From: Pseudoalteromonas sp. HM-SA03
Lineage (GTDB): Bacteria; Pseudomonadota; Gammaproteobacteria; Enterobacterales; Alteromonadaceae
DNA: 54,536 nt
Direction of reading: 5' to 3'
NCBI RefSeq assembly: GCF_002289345.1
Contig: NZ_NSDG01000077.1
Location: 18,303-72,838, forward strand
Positions 31,474 to 40,794 of the stretch are shown here, piece after piece. How positions within the stretch are numbered: position 1 is the first letter of the stretch; every line of letters starts with the position of its first letter. The translations under genes were made by a program, and so were the position numbers. The notes under the pieces were generated by a model that ran no database searches, was not told the origin of the DNA, and worked only from the letters and a program-made list of their open reading frames with translations.

Positions 31474-33060
31474 TTAGTGAATATCAGCGAGTTGTTGTAA
31501 TGGTGCGGAAAAATAATGCCCTTGGGCCCCTTTCACCCCAAGCCCTTTGATGCAACTCAATTCAGCAACGGTTTCAACCCCCACTGCATACACGGGAATA
31601 CCCAAGCTTCTCGCTTGAGCGACTATTTGCTTTACTGTTCGTTTACGATACGCAGATTTTTCAATGCCGTGTACCAGCTCATAGCTGAGTTTGATAGCTT
31701 TTACCAACTCGGCAAGCGGTGAGCGCCCTAGCGTCAGAGCCTGCGTAACGTTATCCAAATAAATATCGCACCCAAGTCGATTCAACCTATCAAAAGCCGC
31801 TAATAACCGCTCTCCATGTTGATAGACCTCTTCTATGCTAAGTTCAAACCCAATTGCCGCCCCGCTATGAGACGCAATGAGCTGTCCCTCTAGCCAATCA
31901 ATAAACTGGCTATCCACCCAGCTCGAGATGTGTAAGTTAATGCTTACCTTACCAAAACTCCTTTCCTGCTCATAAACAGACAACACCTGCTTCACTATCG
32001 CTCTATCTAGAAACTGAAATTGCTCTGGAGTATAAAGGTGTTGCATCACCTGCTTGGCCGAAATTCGCCCCATTTCTTTGTGAGTCACTCTTAGTAGCGC
32101 TTCGCTTACAATTACGTCTTCGGCTAAAAAGTCGAACAACGGCTGGAAGAATAAGGAAAACTGTCCGGCTTTCAAATAACTCAGCAAAGCTTCACCGTCT
32201 TCGTTAAGGCGTTTTGCCAATAACTCTGTGAGATGCACTAGATGAGTATGTTGCCACACTTGATTTTGCGCAATTGAGAGCGCTGATTTTGCGCTCTGAT
32301 AAACCTGTGTTTGTTGTTTATTTTCCTGATAAAAGCAAGCGCCAAGCTTCACTTTGCTGCGAGATAAATCCCCCCGAAACTCTAACAGCACTCGATAAAC
32401 GATTTCGTGCATTTGCTTTACCAAATCCATACCTTTAGTCGCCCCTATCTGCTTTACTGTCACGGCTAATGCCCCAGAAGCTAGATATTTAACAGCCACC
32501 GTCCCAAACTCTCCAACGCCTTTAACCAGCGCTAGCTGAAAATGTAACTGCAGATCAACTTCTTTAGGCGTGCTGCACTGCCAATGGATTAACGCAAATA
32601 ATGCATACTGCCCTTCTGGAGCGGGGGCCGGTAAAGCCACAGGCTTCTGCGCATTTGAGATAGACTCTGCCTTGCCGTATAAAAACCACCATCGATGTAC
32701 GAATAACACCAGCCCAATCGACAACAAATTGAAAAATATCAATATATATCCATGACTTATCCATATGGATTCATGGTACAAGGTAACAGTTTGGTCACTG
32801 ACAACAAATTGATGTTCTTCTGCATTCGCCACTGGTAACAACGAAAAACCATACTTGGTAGCTATATCACTTACTCCCGTAGCAAAAGCTTCAGCTGATA
32901 GCTGAGAAATTTCAGCTGCGGCTTCTTCGCCTTGCGTGTGAACCTGAAGGTGCAATAAATGATTAAGAAGGAAATTTAGACACAACAACACCGCCAAACT
33001 TACCGCGACTAGCTTTTTTTGATACTGACGACTAAATCCATCTAACAGCTGAATTGGCAT
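31474..33060 (-). CDS. csrD: CsrD/MshH-like membrane regulator with degenerate EAL domain
   Basis: Protein of 528 residues from ATG 33060 (a TTG at 33102 is less likely). There are two membrane helices (about 16-36 and 105-125) with a periplasmic loop, a degenerate GGDEF-like region with no GGDEF motif, then an EAL-like domain from about 285. EAL-domain residues are partly kept (SEALLRV, INLHIS, GVETVAEL), but the metal-binding DDFG position reads LDNVT, so cyclic-di-GMP hydrolysis is unlikely. E. coli CsrD is also inactive and targets CsrB/C RNAs for RNase E. Position beside ssb and near mreB matches csrD in E. coli and mshH in Vibrio. Confidence 0.75.
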   Translation of the reverse strand: MPIQLLDGFSRQYQKKLVAVSLAVLLCLNFLLNHLLHLQVHTQGEEAAAEISQLSAEAFATGVSDIATKYGFSLLPVANAEEHQFVVSDQTVTLYHESIWISHGYILIFFNLLSIGLVLFVHRWWFLYGKAESISNAQKPVALPAPAPEGQYALFALIHWQCSTPKEVDLQLHFQLALVKGVGEFGTVAVKYLASGALAVTVKQIGATKGMDLVKQMHEIVYRVLLEFRGDLSRSKVKLGACFYQENKQQTQVYQSAKSALSIAQNQVWQHTHLVHLTELLAKRLNEDGEALLSYLKAGQFSLFFQPLFDFLAEDVIVSEALLRVTHKEMGRISAKQVMQHLYTPEQFQFLDRAIVKQVLSVYEQERSFGKVSINLHISSWVDSQFIDWLEGQLIASHSGAAIGFELSIEEVYQHGERLLAAFDRLNRLGCDIYLDNVTQALTLGRSPLAELVKAIKLSYELVHGIEKSAYRKRTVKQIVAQARSLGIPVYAVGVETVAELSCIKGLGVKGAQGHYFSAPLQQLADIH

Positions 33061-33267
33061 AATGTTTTTATTGGGTGGAAAGATAACTGAAGTGTTGTTC
33101 AAAATAGTGCAAAACTCAAGCGAGATGCGGCTTTTAATTGTACAGAAAGGATAAGCAACTGAGCCAAAACTAGAAATGCGTTAAGTTTATTAATCGTACA
33201 AGAGAGCAAGCTTTATCTAAACTTACCCTTCACTATTCTCTTAGAAATATTTATACCACTAAAAACA

Positions 33268-33294
33268 AAAACCCCAGCATGATGCTGGGGTTTT
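33268..33294. terminator. Intrinsic terminator downstream of ssb
   Basis: ACCCCAGC (33271-33278) pairs with GCTGGGGT (33284-33291) around loop ATGAT, flanked by A and T tracts. Read on the minus strand, a long T-rich tail follows, as expected for ssb termination. Confidence 0.85.
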
Positions 33295-33314
33295 CTTAGA
33301 TGCTACACCAGAAA

Positions 33315-33968
33315 TTAGAACGGAATGTCATCATCAAAGTCAATTGGTGGCTCCATAGGATTTGAACTACCACCTGATTGACCATTGTTTTGGTTCTGTT
33401 GTGGTGCAAAGCCACCTTGAGACTGGCCACCGAATCCAGAAGACTGCTGAGAATTCTGTTGCGATTGCTGTGGTGCGAATCCACCTTGCTGTTGGTTTGA
33501 CTGGCTTTGCTGTGGCTGCGAATATTGCTGCTGAGGCGCTTGATTATAGCTTTGCTGGCCATAATTATTTTGCTGCTGTTGACCACCTTGGTACTGGCCG
33601 CCACCTTGACCCTGCTGCTCGCCACGACCACCTAGCATTTGCATTTGGCCACCCATGTCCACCACGATTTCCGTTGTGTACTTTTCTTGGCCGCTTTGAT
33701 CGGTCCACTTACGAGTCTGTAGACGACCTTCAATGTAAACCTGCGAGCCTTTTCTTAAATACTCACCCGCCACTTCCGCAAGTTTGCCAAACAACACCAC
33801 ACGGTGCCATTCTGTGCGCTCTTGCAATTGACCGGTGTTTTTATCTTTCCAGCTATCCGTAGTTGCAATGCTGATGTTAGCCACGCCGTTACCGTTTGGC
33901 ATATAGCGAACTTCAGGATCTTGGCCCAGATTACCTACCAAAATTACTTTATTAACACCACGTGCCAT
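33315..33968 (-). CDS. ssb: Single-stranded DNA-binding protein SSB
   Basis: Essential ssDNA-binding protein (217 residues). The N-terminal OB fold covers about 1-115 ([22 protein letters not shown]). A long Gln/Gly/Asn-rich linker (about 118-205) carries two copies of GGFAPQQ. The acidic tip [11 protein letters not shown] binds partner proteins. It starts 17 bases after the MFS gene stop, so the two are probably cotranscribed. I see no LexA box immediately upstream. Confidence 0.98.
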   Translation of the reverse strand: MARGVNKVILVGNLGQDPEVRYMPNGNGVANISIATTDSWKDKNTGQLQERTEWHRVVLFGKLAEVAGEYLRKGSQVYIEGRLQTRKWTDQSGQEKYTTEIVVDMGGQMQMLGGRGEQQGQGGGQYQGGQQQQNNYGQQSYNQAPQQQYSQPQQSQSNQQQGGFAPQQSQQNSQQSSGFGGQSQGGFAPQQNQNNGQSGGSSNPMEPPIDFDDDIPF

Positions 33969-33985
33969 GGCATTGTCTCCTCACA

Positions 33986-35353
33986 CTATGACAAGCCCAG
34001 CACTTGCTTGGCTTGCTTCAAATCAAAAATTTTATCATCTACTTTTAGGTAGCTGCGATTTTCATCGCTTACTACCGTGGCCTCGAGTACCCCTGGTAAT
34101 GAAACCAATTGGTCTGCCAATTCCGTCGCTTGTTGCTCATTTTCTACAGCAGAAACTAAGCTGATCGCTTTGCTCTTAGGTGGCACTTGCATACCCCATG
34201 CGATAACAAACCATATTACCCCAATAATAGCCGTTGCGGCAAATACCGTATCGACCGCAAAATTTTGCGCCAAAATACCACCCAAAGCACCGCCTATAAA
34301 TGCACCTAGAAACTGACCAGATGAAAATACTCCCATCGCCGATCCCTTTTGGTTTGCTGGAGCGATGCGAGAAACCAACGCAGGCATAGTTGCTTCGAGA
34401 AAATTAAAGGCTATAAAATAGACCAGCATTGCACCTGCTATCACCCAGAGGGAATCTATAAAGCAATACAAAGTAACTGAGCTTACCACCAACATTGCAA
34501 TAGACAGCAAGAATGCCTGCTTTTCTTTTTGTTTGCGGATCGCCACTATCATCATCGGTGCCATCAAAATGAAGGCGAGTAAAAATACCGGAATATAGAG
34601 TTGCCAGTGGCTATCTGCAGCAAGGCCGTCACGGATCAGCTGACCGGGCAAGGCTACAAAAATTGTAGTCAGCGTCAAATGTAATAGCAACACCCCAAGA
34701 TCAAGCCTCAGTAGCTGCGGGTTTTGCACCAAACGACAAATATCTGCAAAGCTTGCAATTGTGTCGCCTTTTGGGGCTTTATTTACCGCATTTGGCACCA
34801 TAAAAATAATGATAGCGATACCTACAATTGCCAATACCGCCGTCAGCCAGAAGATCCCAGCGATACCAAAAGACGCCGCAATCATTGGTCCTAATAACAT
34901 GGCTACAGCAAAGCTCATACCAATACACATGCCAATGACCGCCATTACCTTCGGACGCTGCTCGTCACGGCTCAAATCCGCAGCAAGCGCAAGTAGAGCA
35001 CTTGCAATCGCGCCCATTCCCTGCAGGGCTCTACCAAACGTCACCCAATAGATTGAATCCGCTAAGGCTGCAATAACAGACCCCAAGGCAAACACTAATA
35101 ACCCACCTATAATGATTGGCTTACGACCGAACTTATCAGATAACCAACCCATAGGTATCTGCAATATAGCTTGAGTCAAACCATAAGCACCAATCGCCAA
35201 ACCAATCCACAATGGTGAAACATCCTGTAAAGATTGGCCATAAATAGCCAACACAGGCATTAGCATGAACAAACCGAGCATGCGGAAAGCGAAAACACCA
35301 GCAAGAGAAATCGCGGCGCGCTTTTCTGTTGGGTTTAAAGAGTCATTAGACAT
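33986..35353 (-). CDS. YajR-type MFS transporter with C-terminal YAM domain
   Basis: Major-facilitator carrier with 12 predicted helices. MFS motif A is seen in GWLSDKFGRKPIIIGG, and the family-typical FRMLGLFMLMPVLAIYG lies in helix 1. After the last helix come about 65 residues with a ferredoxin-like pattern (LPGVLEATVVSDENRSYLKV), matching the YAM domain of E. coli YajR. Substrate is unknown for this family. The frame opens at 35398, but MSNDSLNPTEKRA at 35353 is the natural start. It lies upstream of ssb on the same strand. Confidence 0.88.
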   Translation of the reverse strand: MSNDSLNPTEKRAAISLAGVFAFRMLGLFMLMPVLAIYGQSLQDVSPLWIGLAIGAYGLTQAILQIPMGWLSDKFGRKPIIIGGLLVFALGSVIAALADSIYWVTFGRALQGMGAIASALLALAADLSRDEQRPKVMAVIGMCIGMSFAVAMLLGPMIAASFGIAGIFWLTAVLAIVGIAIIIFMVPNAVNKAPKGDTIASFADICRLVQNPQLLRLDLGVLLLHLTLTTIFVALPGQLIRDGLAADSHWQLYIPVFLLAFILMAPMMIVAIRKQKEKQAFLLSIAMLVVSSVTLYCFIDSLWVIAGAMLVYFIAFNFLEATMPALVSRIAPANQKGSAMGVFSSGQFLGAFIGGALGGILAQNFAVDTVFAATAIIGVIWFVIAWGMQVPPKSKAISLVSAVENEQQATELADQLVSLPGVLEATVVSDENRSYLKVDDKIFDLKQAKQVLGLS

Positions 35354-35492
35354 AAGGCGGTATTCATCACTATCGAAAATCACGCGCAAGTTTAACAAAC
35401 TCTTTTCTTAACTTACACTAGCGCGAACAGATCTTTGCAATGCGATTGTTACCATCATGAATTTGAGCGGCTCACTTCGAGAGAAAAAAGCG

Positions 35493-36245
35493 CTAGTTGA
35501 CGCCGTACTTGGCCGTGATCTGATCTAATTTTCCGCTACGTTTTACCCGTTCAAATGCTTGACTCAAACGCTGCAAACGCTCGCTCGTAGTGCGTGCCTT
35601 GCTAAAGGCAAAATATACTGGATTTTCGTTAATAACCAACGGACTAATCGCAAACTTTTCAAAATCAGGGTTATTTTTACTCTGATACAGGATGTTGAAT
35701 TTTTCTTCTAAAAATCCTGCGATCCGTCCTTTTTTGAGCAAATTCAATTTTACCTGATTGTCGGGTACATAAATAAATTGCGTTTCATTTTCAGTACGAC
35801 GCTCGAGGCGAGCTGTGAACGCCTCACCGTAATAAGCATTACGCTGAATAGCGATGGGCTTTGACAGATGGAATAGCGACTCAAGTGAGTCAAGCTGATA
35901 AGGCTCTCCTGAGCTCATTGCAAAAACAATGGTTTCCATTCGTTGAGGACCAATAAAATACGCAAACTGTTCACGTATTGGTGTTTTTGTAACGCTCAAA
36001 ATAAGATCGATATCACCTTCCTCTAATAGCTTCAGCGCCCGACCCCAAGGAATACTTACGAAACGATAACTACACCCAGCTTCATCTAACAAGGCTTTTG
36101 CAAAATCAACGTCCATACCATGCCAAACAAGGTCGTCATTTAACTTAGACTGCGCAGCATAATTCTCAAACCGCACCACCAGCTCACAAGCGAAGACGTT
36201 TTGGCAAAGCAGCGTCAAAAGCAATAAAAGTCGATACAAAATCAA
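35493..36245 (-). CDS. Orphan periplasmic solute-binding protein (family 3 type)
   Basis: Amino-acid-type binding protein (250 residues). The signal peptide YRLLLLLTLLCQNVFA is followed by a bilobed domain (GMDVDFAKALLDEAG, PWGRALKLLEEGDIDLI, FSKARTTSERLQRL). No ABC permease or ATPase is nearby, so it may be a ligand sensor or scavenger rather than a transporter part. The only usable starts are TTG at 36245 or 36239: an in-frame TAG lies seven codons upstream with no ATG between. GGGAT sits just upstream. It diverges from uvrA. Confidence 0.78.
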   Translation of the reverse strand: MILYRLLLLLTLLCQNVFACELVVRFENYAAQSKLNDDLVWHGMDVDFAKALLDEAGCSYRFVSIPWGRALKLLEEGDIDLILSVTKTPIREQFAYFIGPQRMETIVFAMSSGEPYQLDSLESLFHLSKPIAIQRNAYYGEAFTARLERRTENETQFIYVPDNQVKLNLLKKGRIAGFLEEKFNILYQSKNNPDFEKFAISPLVINENPVYFAFSKARTTSERLQRLSQAFERVKRSGKLDQITAKYGVN

Positions 36246-36418
36246 TATCCCAAGTTGATCGGTCTAATAAGTTTAGTTCGTTTAGCAGAGATAACTTAAT
36301 TTTGTATTCGGGATGCGGTAATCTGTCACTTCACATCATGCTTTGGCTGATCCAAGTTTCAATTTAGTGGATTAGTATCGCGTACTCAGTACAGCGCACG
36401 AAAAAACACAAGGGTCGT

Positions 36419-39241
36419 ATGGATAAAATAGAAGTTAGGGGTGCCCGCACCCACAATTTAAAAGACATTTCACTCACTATTCCAAGAGACAAGTTGATAG
36501 TGATCACGGGTCTTTCTGGCTCAGGGAAGTCGTCTTTAGCATTTGACACCTTGTACGCAGAAGGCCAGCGTCGTTATGTTGAGTCTTTATCTGCGTACGC
36601 GAGGCAATTTTTATCGCTGATGGAAAAACCAGATGTGGATCACATTGAGGGCTTGTCTCCCGCGATTTCCATTGAACAGAAGTCGACTTCTCATAACCCA
36701 CGCTCAACCGTGGGAACCATTACCGAAATATACGACTATTTAAGATTACTCTTTGCCCGAGTGGGTGAACCAAGATGCCCTACGCATGATTTACCGTTAG
36801 CCGCACAAACTATCAGCCAAATGGTTGATACTGTATTGGCGCTACCTGAGGGTAGCAAACTCATGCTACTTGCACCGGTGGTGAAAAACCGTAAAGGTGA
36901 GCACGTAAAACTGTTAGAAGAGCTTGCGAGCCAAGGTTTTATTCGTGCGCGTATTGATGGCGAGGTATGCGATCTCTCAGATCCACCGACGCTAGAGTTA
37001 CAGAAAAAACATACCATAGAAGTCGTGGTGGATCGTTTTAAAGTCAAAGCAGGACTTGAGCAACGGTTAGCCGAATCTTTTGAAACCGCGCTTGATTTGG
37101 CTGATGGCATTGCGCAAATCGCCTATATGGATGATAGCGACGCAGACGAACTGATCTTTTCGGCCAACTTTGCCTGTCCAACTTGTGGCTATGCCATGAG
37201 CGAACTTGAACCACGATTGTTTTCTTTCAATAACCCAGCAGGTGCGTGCCAAAGCTGTGATGGTTTAGGGGTAATGCAGTATTTTGATCCCAAACGTGTG
37301 GTGCAAAACCCAGAACTAAGCTTGTCTGGCGGTGCAATCAAAGGATGGGATAAACGCAGTTTTTACTATTTTCAGATGCTAAGCTCGGTTGCCGAGCAAT
37401 ATGGATTTGATTTAGAAACGCCATTTCAGGATCTGCCGAGTAAATTTCAAAAAGTGGTTTTAGAAGGCTCAGGCAAAACTAAAATCGCGTTTAAGTATCG
37501 TAATGACAGAGGCGATCTTATCACCCGCAATCACGAGTTCGAAGGCGTGTTAAACAACATGAATCGCCGTTATCGGGAAACGGAGTCCAGTTCAGTAAGA
37601 GAAGAGCTCACCAAATATCAAACCAGCCAAGCGTGCCCAAGTTGCCATGGCTCACGACTGCGCGAAGAAGCTCGCCATGTGTTTATCGGCTCGACCAACC
37701 TGCCAACTGTAACAACGATGAGTATCGGCGAAGCCAGTCAATTTTTTATCGACTTAGCACTCACAGGCCAAAAAGCACAAATTGCGGACAAAATACTCAA
37801 AGAGATCCGCGACCGTTTATCTTTCTTGATCAATGTTGGCCTAAACTATCTCTCTTTGGAGCGTAGCGCTGATACTTTATCTGGCGGTGAAGCTCAGCGG
37901 ATCCGTCTTGCAAGCCAAATTGGTGCCGGCCTCGTGGGGGTAATGTACGTATTGGATGAGCCTTCAATTGGTCTACATCAGCGCGATAACGACCGTTTAC
38001 TTAAAACACTCACGCACTTAAGAGATCTTGGCAACACCGTGATTGTGGTAGAGCACGACGAAGATGCCATTCGTGCAGCCGATCACATCATAGATATCGG
38101 TCCAGGCGCTGGCGTACACGGCGGCTATGTCGTCGCTGAGGGAACTCGCGATGAGATAATGCAAAGTAAAGACTCATTAACGGGTCAATATCTCAGTGGC
38201 GAAAAACGCATTGAAGTTCCAGCACAACGTCATCAATGTGATGACAAGTGGCTTGAGCTGAAAGGCGCGACGGGCAACAATCTAAAAAGTGTCGATTTAA
38301 AAGTGCCTGTAGGTCTCATGACCTGCGTAACTGGGGTATCTGGTTCGGGTAAATCTACCCTCATTAATGACACCCTATTCAAACTTGCTCATCAGGAATT
38401 AAACGGTGCAACAACGCAAGAAGCTGCACCGTATGAGTCAATTCATGGGCTAGATCACTTCGATAAAGTTATCGATATTGATCAAAGCCCAATCGGCCGC
38501 ACACCACGTTCGAACCCAGCAACTTATACCGGGATCTTTACCGCTATCCGCGAATTATTTGCAGGAACACAAGAATCGCGTTCACGCGGTTATAAGGTTG
38601 GCCGCTTTAGTTTTAATGTTAAAGGGGGTCGCTGTGAGGCCTGTCAAGGCGATGGAGTTATCAAGGTAGAGATGCACTTCCTGCCGGATGTCTATGTTCC
38701 TTGTGATGTCTGTACTGGTAAGCGCTATAACCGTGAAACACTGGAAGTACTGTATAAAGGTAAAAATATCCACGAAGTGTTGGAAATGACAGTTGAGGAC
38801 GCCCGAGAATTTTTTGATAAGATTCCCGCAATCAATCGCAAACTACAAACTTTAATGGACGTTGGCCTCTCCTACATTCGTTTAGGGCAAGCCGCCACGA
38901 CTTTGTCCGGTGGTGAAGCACAGCGTGTTAAGCTCGCTCGTGAACTATCAAAACGAGATACCGGCAAAACACTCTACATTCTCGATGAGCCAACCACAGG
39001 TCTGCACTTCCATGATATTCAGCAGCTACTCGCGGTGTTACATCGTCTACGCGATCATGGTAATACGGTGCTGGTTATCGAGCATAACCTGGATGTCATC
39101 AAAACCGCGGACTGGATTGTGGACTTAGGCCCAGAGGGAGGAGCAGGAGGTGGTCAAATACTCGTCTCAGGTACACCTGAAACGGTGGCTGACTTTGCGG
39201 CTTCGCATACGGGTAAGTACCTTAAGCCCTTATTGTCTTAA
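36419..39241 (+). CDS. uvrA: Excinuclease ABC subunit A
   Basis: DNA damage-recognition ATPase of nucleotide excision repair (940 residues, same as E. coli). Two ABC modules: Walker A GLSGSGKS near residue 31 and GVSGSGKS near 640; signatures [12 protein letters not shown] and [12 protein letters not shown]. Zinc-finger cysteines appear in CPTCGY...CQSCDG and CEACQGDG...CDVCTGKR. In E. coli the gene shares an SOS box with ssb; here ssb is 2.5 kb away and I found no CTG-N10-CAG site in 36246-36418. Confidence 0.98.
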   Translation: MDKIEVRGARTHNLKDISLTIPRDKLIVITGLSGSGKSSLAFDTLYAEGQRRYVESLSAYARQFLSLMEKPDVDHIEGLSPAISIEQKSTSHNPRSTVGTITEIYDYLRLLFARVGEPRCPTHDLPLAAQTISQMVDTVLALPEGSKLMLLAPVVKNRKGEHVKLLEELASQGFIRARIDGEVCDLSDPPTLELQKKHTIEVVVDRFKVKAGLEQRLAESFETALDLADGIAQIAYMDDSDADELIFSANFACPTCGYAMSELEPRLFSFNNPAGACQSCDGLGVMQYFDPKRVVQNPELSLSGGAIKGWDKRSFYYFQMLSSVAEQYGFDLETPFQDLPSKFQKVVLEGSGKTKIAFKYRNDRGDLITRNHEFEGVLNNMNRRYRETESSSVREELTKYQTSQACPSCHGSRLREEARHVFIGSTNLPTVTTMSIGEASQFFIDLALTGQKAQIADKILKEIRDRLSFLINVGLNYLSLERSADTLSGGEAQRIRLASQIGAGLVGVMYVLDEPSIGLHQRDNDRLLKTLTHLRDLGNTVIVVEHDEDAIRAADHIIDIGPGAGVHGGYVVAEGTRDEIMQSKDSLTGQYLSGEKRIEVPAQRHQCDDKWLELKGATGNNLKSVDLKVPVGLMTCVTGVSGSGKSTLINDTLFKLAHQELNGATTQEAAPYESIHGLDHFDKVIDIDQSPIGRTPRSNPATYTGIFTAIRELFAGTQESRSRGYKVGRFSFNVKGGRCEACQGDGVIKVEMHFLPDVYVPCDVCTGKRYNRETLEVLYKGKNIHEVLEMTVEDAREFFDKIPAINRKLQTLMDVGLSYIRLGQAATTLSGGEAQRVKLARELSKRDTGKTLYILDEPTTGLHFHDIQQLLAVLHRLRDHGNTVLVIEHNLDVIKTADWIVDLGPEGGAGGGQILVSGTPETVADFAASHTGKYLKPLLS

Positions 39242-39260
39242 TTTCTAAAAGTCTCTATTA

Positions 39261-39300
39261 TTGGTGCATAATAATTACAAATTCACTTATTATGCACCAA
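39261..39300. repeat. 14-bp perfect inverted repeat spanning the next start codon
   Basis: TTGGTGCATAATAA (39261-39274) and its exact reverse complement (39287-39300) enclose a 12-base loop. It starts 20 bases after the uvrA stop and its right arm contains the ATG of the following gene (39292). There is no T-run. It could be a uvrA mRNA 3' hairpin, a translation-blocking hairpin or an operator. Confidence 0.7.
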
Positions 39301-40386
39301 CTTCTCGCGCCAAAAAACTTAACCGCATACCTAGCAAGGCTGCGCTTTTCCATCGGCCAATTTTGGCAAAGCCTAACACTGGCTCAACGCTATTATTTAG
39401 TCAGTTTTATCATTTTTATGTTCAGCTTGAGTGAAACTGAAGATGATAATTTCACCGCTTTTTTGATCTTAATAACCACAGTAACGGCGCTATGTTATGA
39501 ATTCTGGCCAAGGATCATGACCTTTTGGGAAAGTGTGCCAGGCAAAGCACTAATACTATTATTTTACGCCTTTATTGCTAACTTTGTGTTAGTGCAAGCT
39601 GATGGCCGTATCAATGATTTAACTGGGGTCAGCACAGATAATTTCCCTTACACACATAATTTGAGTGTGTTGCTGTCGTTACCTACTTGGTTTTTTATTA
39701 CCAGCACCTTCTTGTTAGTTCTCGCGCAACTCTTTATGACATGCTATGTCGTTGTACTTTTCCTACTTAAACCATTACGAATAAAGCCTTTTTGGCATCA
39801 GAATCACTATCGTTATCCGGCAACAACAGCAATCATCAGGTTGATCATGTGCTTTGTTTTATTGGCTTTCTTGGTGCTTGGCATCGCTAAATCAGGTGCT
39901 TCAACCGCATTTACTGAGTTTTCTTCTGATTTCAAAATAGATGAGGACGGAATTTCTTTCCATGCCAACGCGAAAGAATCACGCTCAGCAGACTCCGAAG
40001 AAAAAAACGAAGGAGCATCGGAAACTCAACCACAAGTGGCCGACATGAGTGGTGATACTCCACAACAAGATGAAGTGCAGTCCACCACAGATGAGCCGGA
40101 GTCGTTAACGGTATCTATTAATAACGATCCCAATCCAGATTTGCATGAGCAAGGCAAAAACTATAACGATGTGCTTAACCAAATATTAGCTTACTTTATC
40201 TTTCGCTTTGAATCTGACGGAAACTCACGTTGCGAGCACAGCGAAGGCAGTAATATTGTTGAATTAAACGATTATGAGATCTTGGAGATCATGCCGGATA
40301 ACACCGCAGAATATGGTTTCACTTATACAGTAAAACCTTGTATTTCAGCGGCAATTGGTCATCAGTTTAAACCGCAGAAACCATAA
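39292..40386 (+). CDS. Membrane protein of unknown function
   Basis: I do not recognise this family. The 364-residue protein has about five hydrophobic helices in its first 205 residues (around 35-50, 53-68, 85-103, 128-160 and 183-198). A long acidic, Ser/Glu/Gln-rich low-complexity stretch follows (about 220-285), then a small C-terminal domain with two Cys (SRCEHS and VKPCIS) that could form a disulfide if it is outside the cytoplasm. The start ATG is buried in an inverted repeat and has no clear Shine-Dalgarno. Its 3' end overlaps the thioesterase gene tail-to-tail by 20 bases. Confidence 0.7.
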   Translation: MHQLLAPKNLTAYLARLRFSIGQFWQSLTLAQRYYLVSFIIFMFSLSETEDDNFTAFLILITTVTALCYEFWPRIMTFWESVPGKALILLFYAFIANFVLVQADGRINDLTGVSTDNFPYTHNLSVLLSLPTWFFITSTFLLVLAQLFMTCYVVVLFLLKPLRIKPFWHQNHYRYPATTAIIRLIMCFVLLAFLVLGIAKSGASTAFTEFSSDFKIDEDGISFHANAKESRSADSEEKNEGASETQPQVADMSGDTPQQDEVQSTTDEPESLTVSINNDPNPDLHEQGKNYNDVLNQILAYFIFRFESDGNSRCEHSEGSNIVELNDYEILEIMPDNTAEYGFTYTVKPCISAAIGHQFKPQKP

Positions 40387-40765
40387 AAGTACCTAGCGCA
40401 TCGTGCTCTTGCTGACTCAGCGGTTGAGATTGCTTAACCGCAAAGTCATATCGCACCATAATAGTTTTACCTTCAGCACAGCACTCTCCATGCTGCCAAG
40501 CCTGCTGCAAAATGACAAATGAGCTGTTGCCAATATGTTCAACAGCCGTTTTTATTTCGACTTCCTGACCATAAAACAGCTCCCCTTTAAAGGTGACTTC
40601 GACTTTGGCAACAATCAATTTCCACTCTTTTGGATTTAAATCTGGTGTAAATATTTTGAAAATAGGTGTGCGCGCGGCTTCAAACCACACTGGGAGTACG
40701 GTATTGTTGATATGTCCAAGCACGTCTGTATCACAAAAACGCGGCATAAGCTTTTCAGACAGCAT
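40367..40765 (-). CDS. Acyl-CoA thioesterase, 4HBT hotdog family
   Basis: Hotdog-fold thioesterase (132 residues). RFCDTDVLGHINNTVLPVWFEAAR contains the 4-hydroxybenzoyl-CoA thioesterase-type active-site Asp (DTDVLGHINN), followed by the conserved VEVTFKGELFYGQEVEI strand. The substrate is unassigned; such genes usually act on short- or medium-chain acyl-CoAs. It is probably a single-gene unit, convergent with the membrane protein and divergent from the oxygenase. Confidence 0.87.
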   Translation of the reverse strand: MLSEKLMPRFCDTDVLGHINNTVLPVWFEAARTPIFKIFTPDLNPKEWKLIVAKVEVTFKGELFYGQEVEIKTAVEHIGNSSFVILQQAWQHGECCAEGKTIMVRYDFAVKQSQPLSQQEHDALGTFMVSAV

Positions 40766-40794
40766 AATAACTCCAATAAAAACTAGGGAAAAAC

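Noticed and set aside
33362..33862. 166-codon frame antisense to ssb
   Set aside because: It arises from the Gln-rich repetitive linker of ssb read backwards, with His/Val-rich repeats and no start context.
34190..34215. Sigma-54 promoter-like TGGCAC sites
   Set aside because: TGGCAC occurs several times (degS, murA and the MFS gene), but none has the TTGCW at the required spacing, and all lie inside coding sequence.
36246..36418. Possible LexA (SOS) box before uvrA
   Set aside because: CTG occurs at 36323 and 36348, but neither is followed by CAG at the right spacing. No CTG-N10-CAG site was found by eye.
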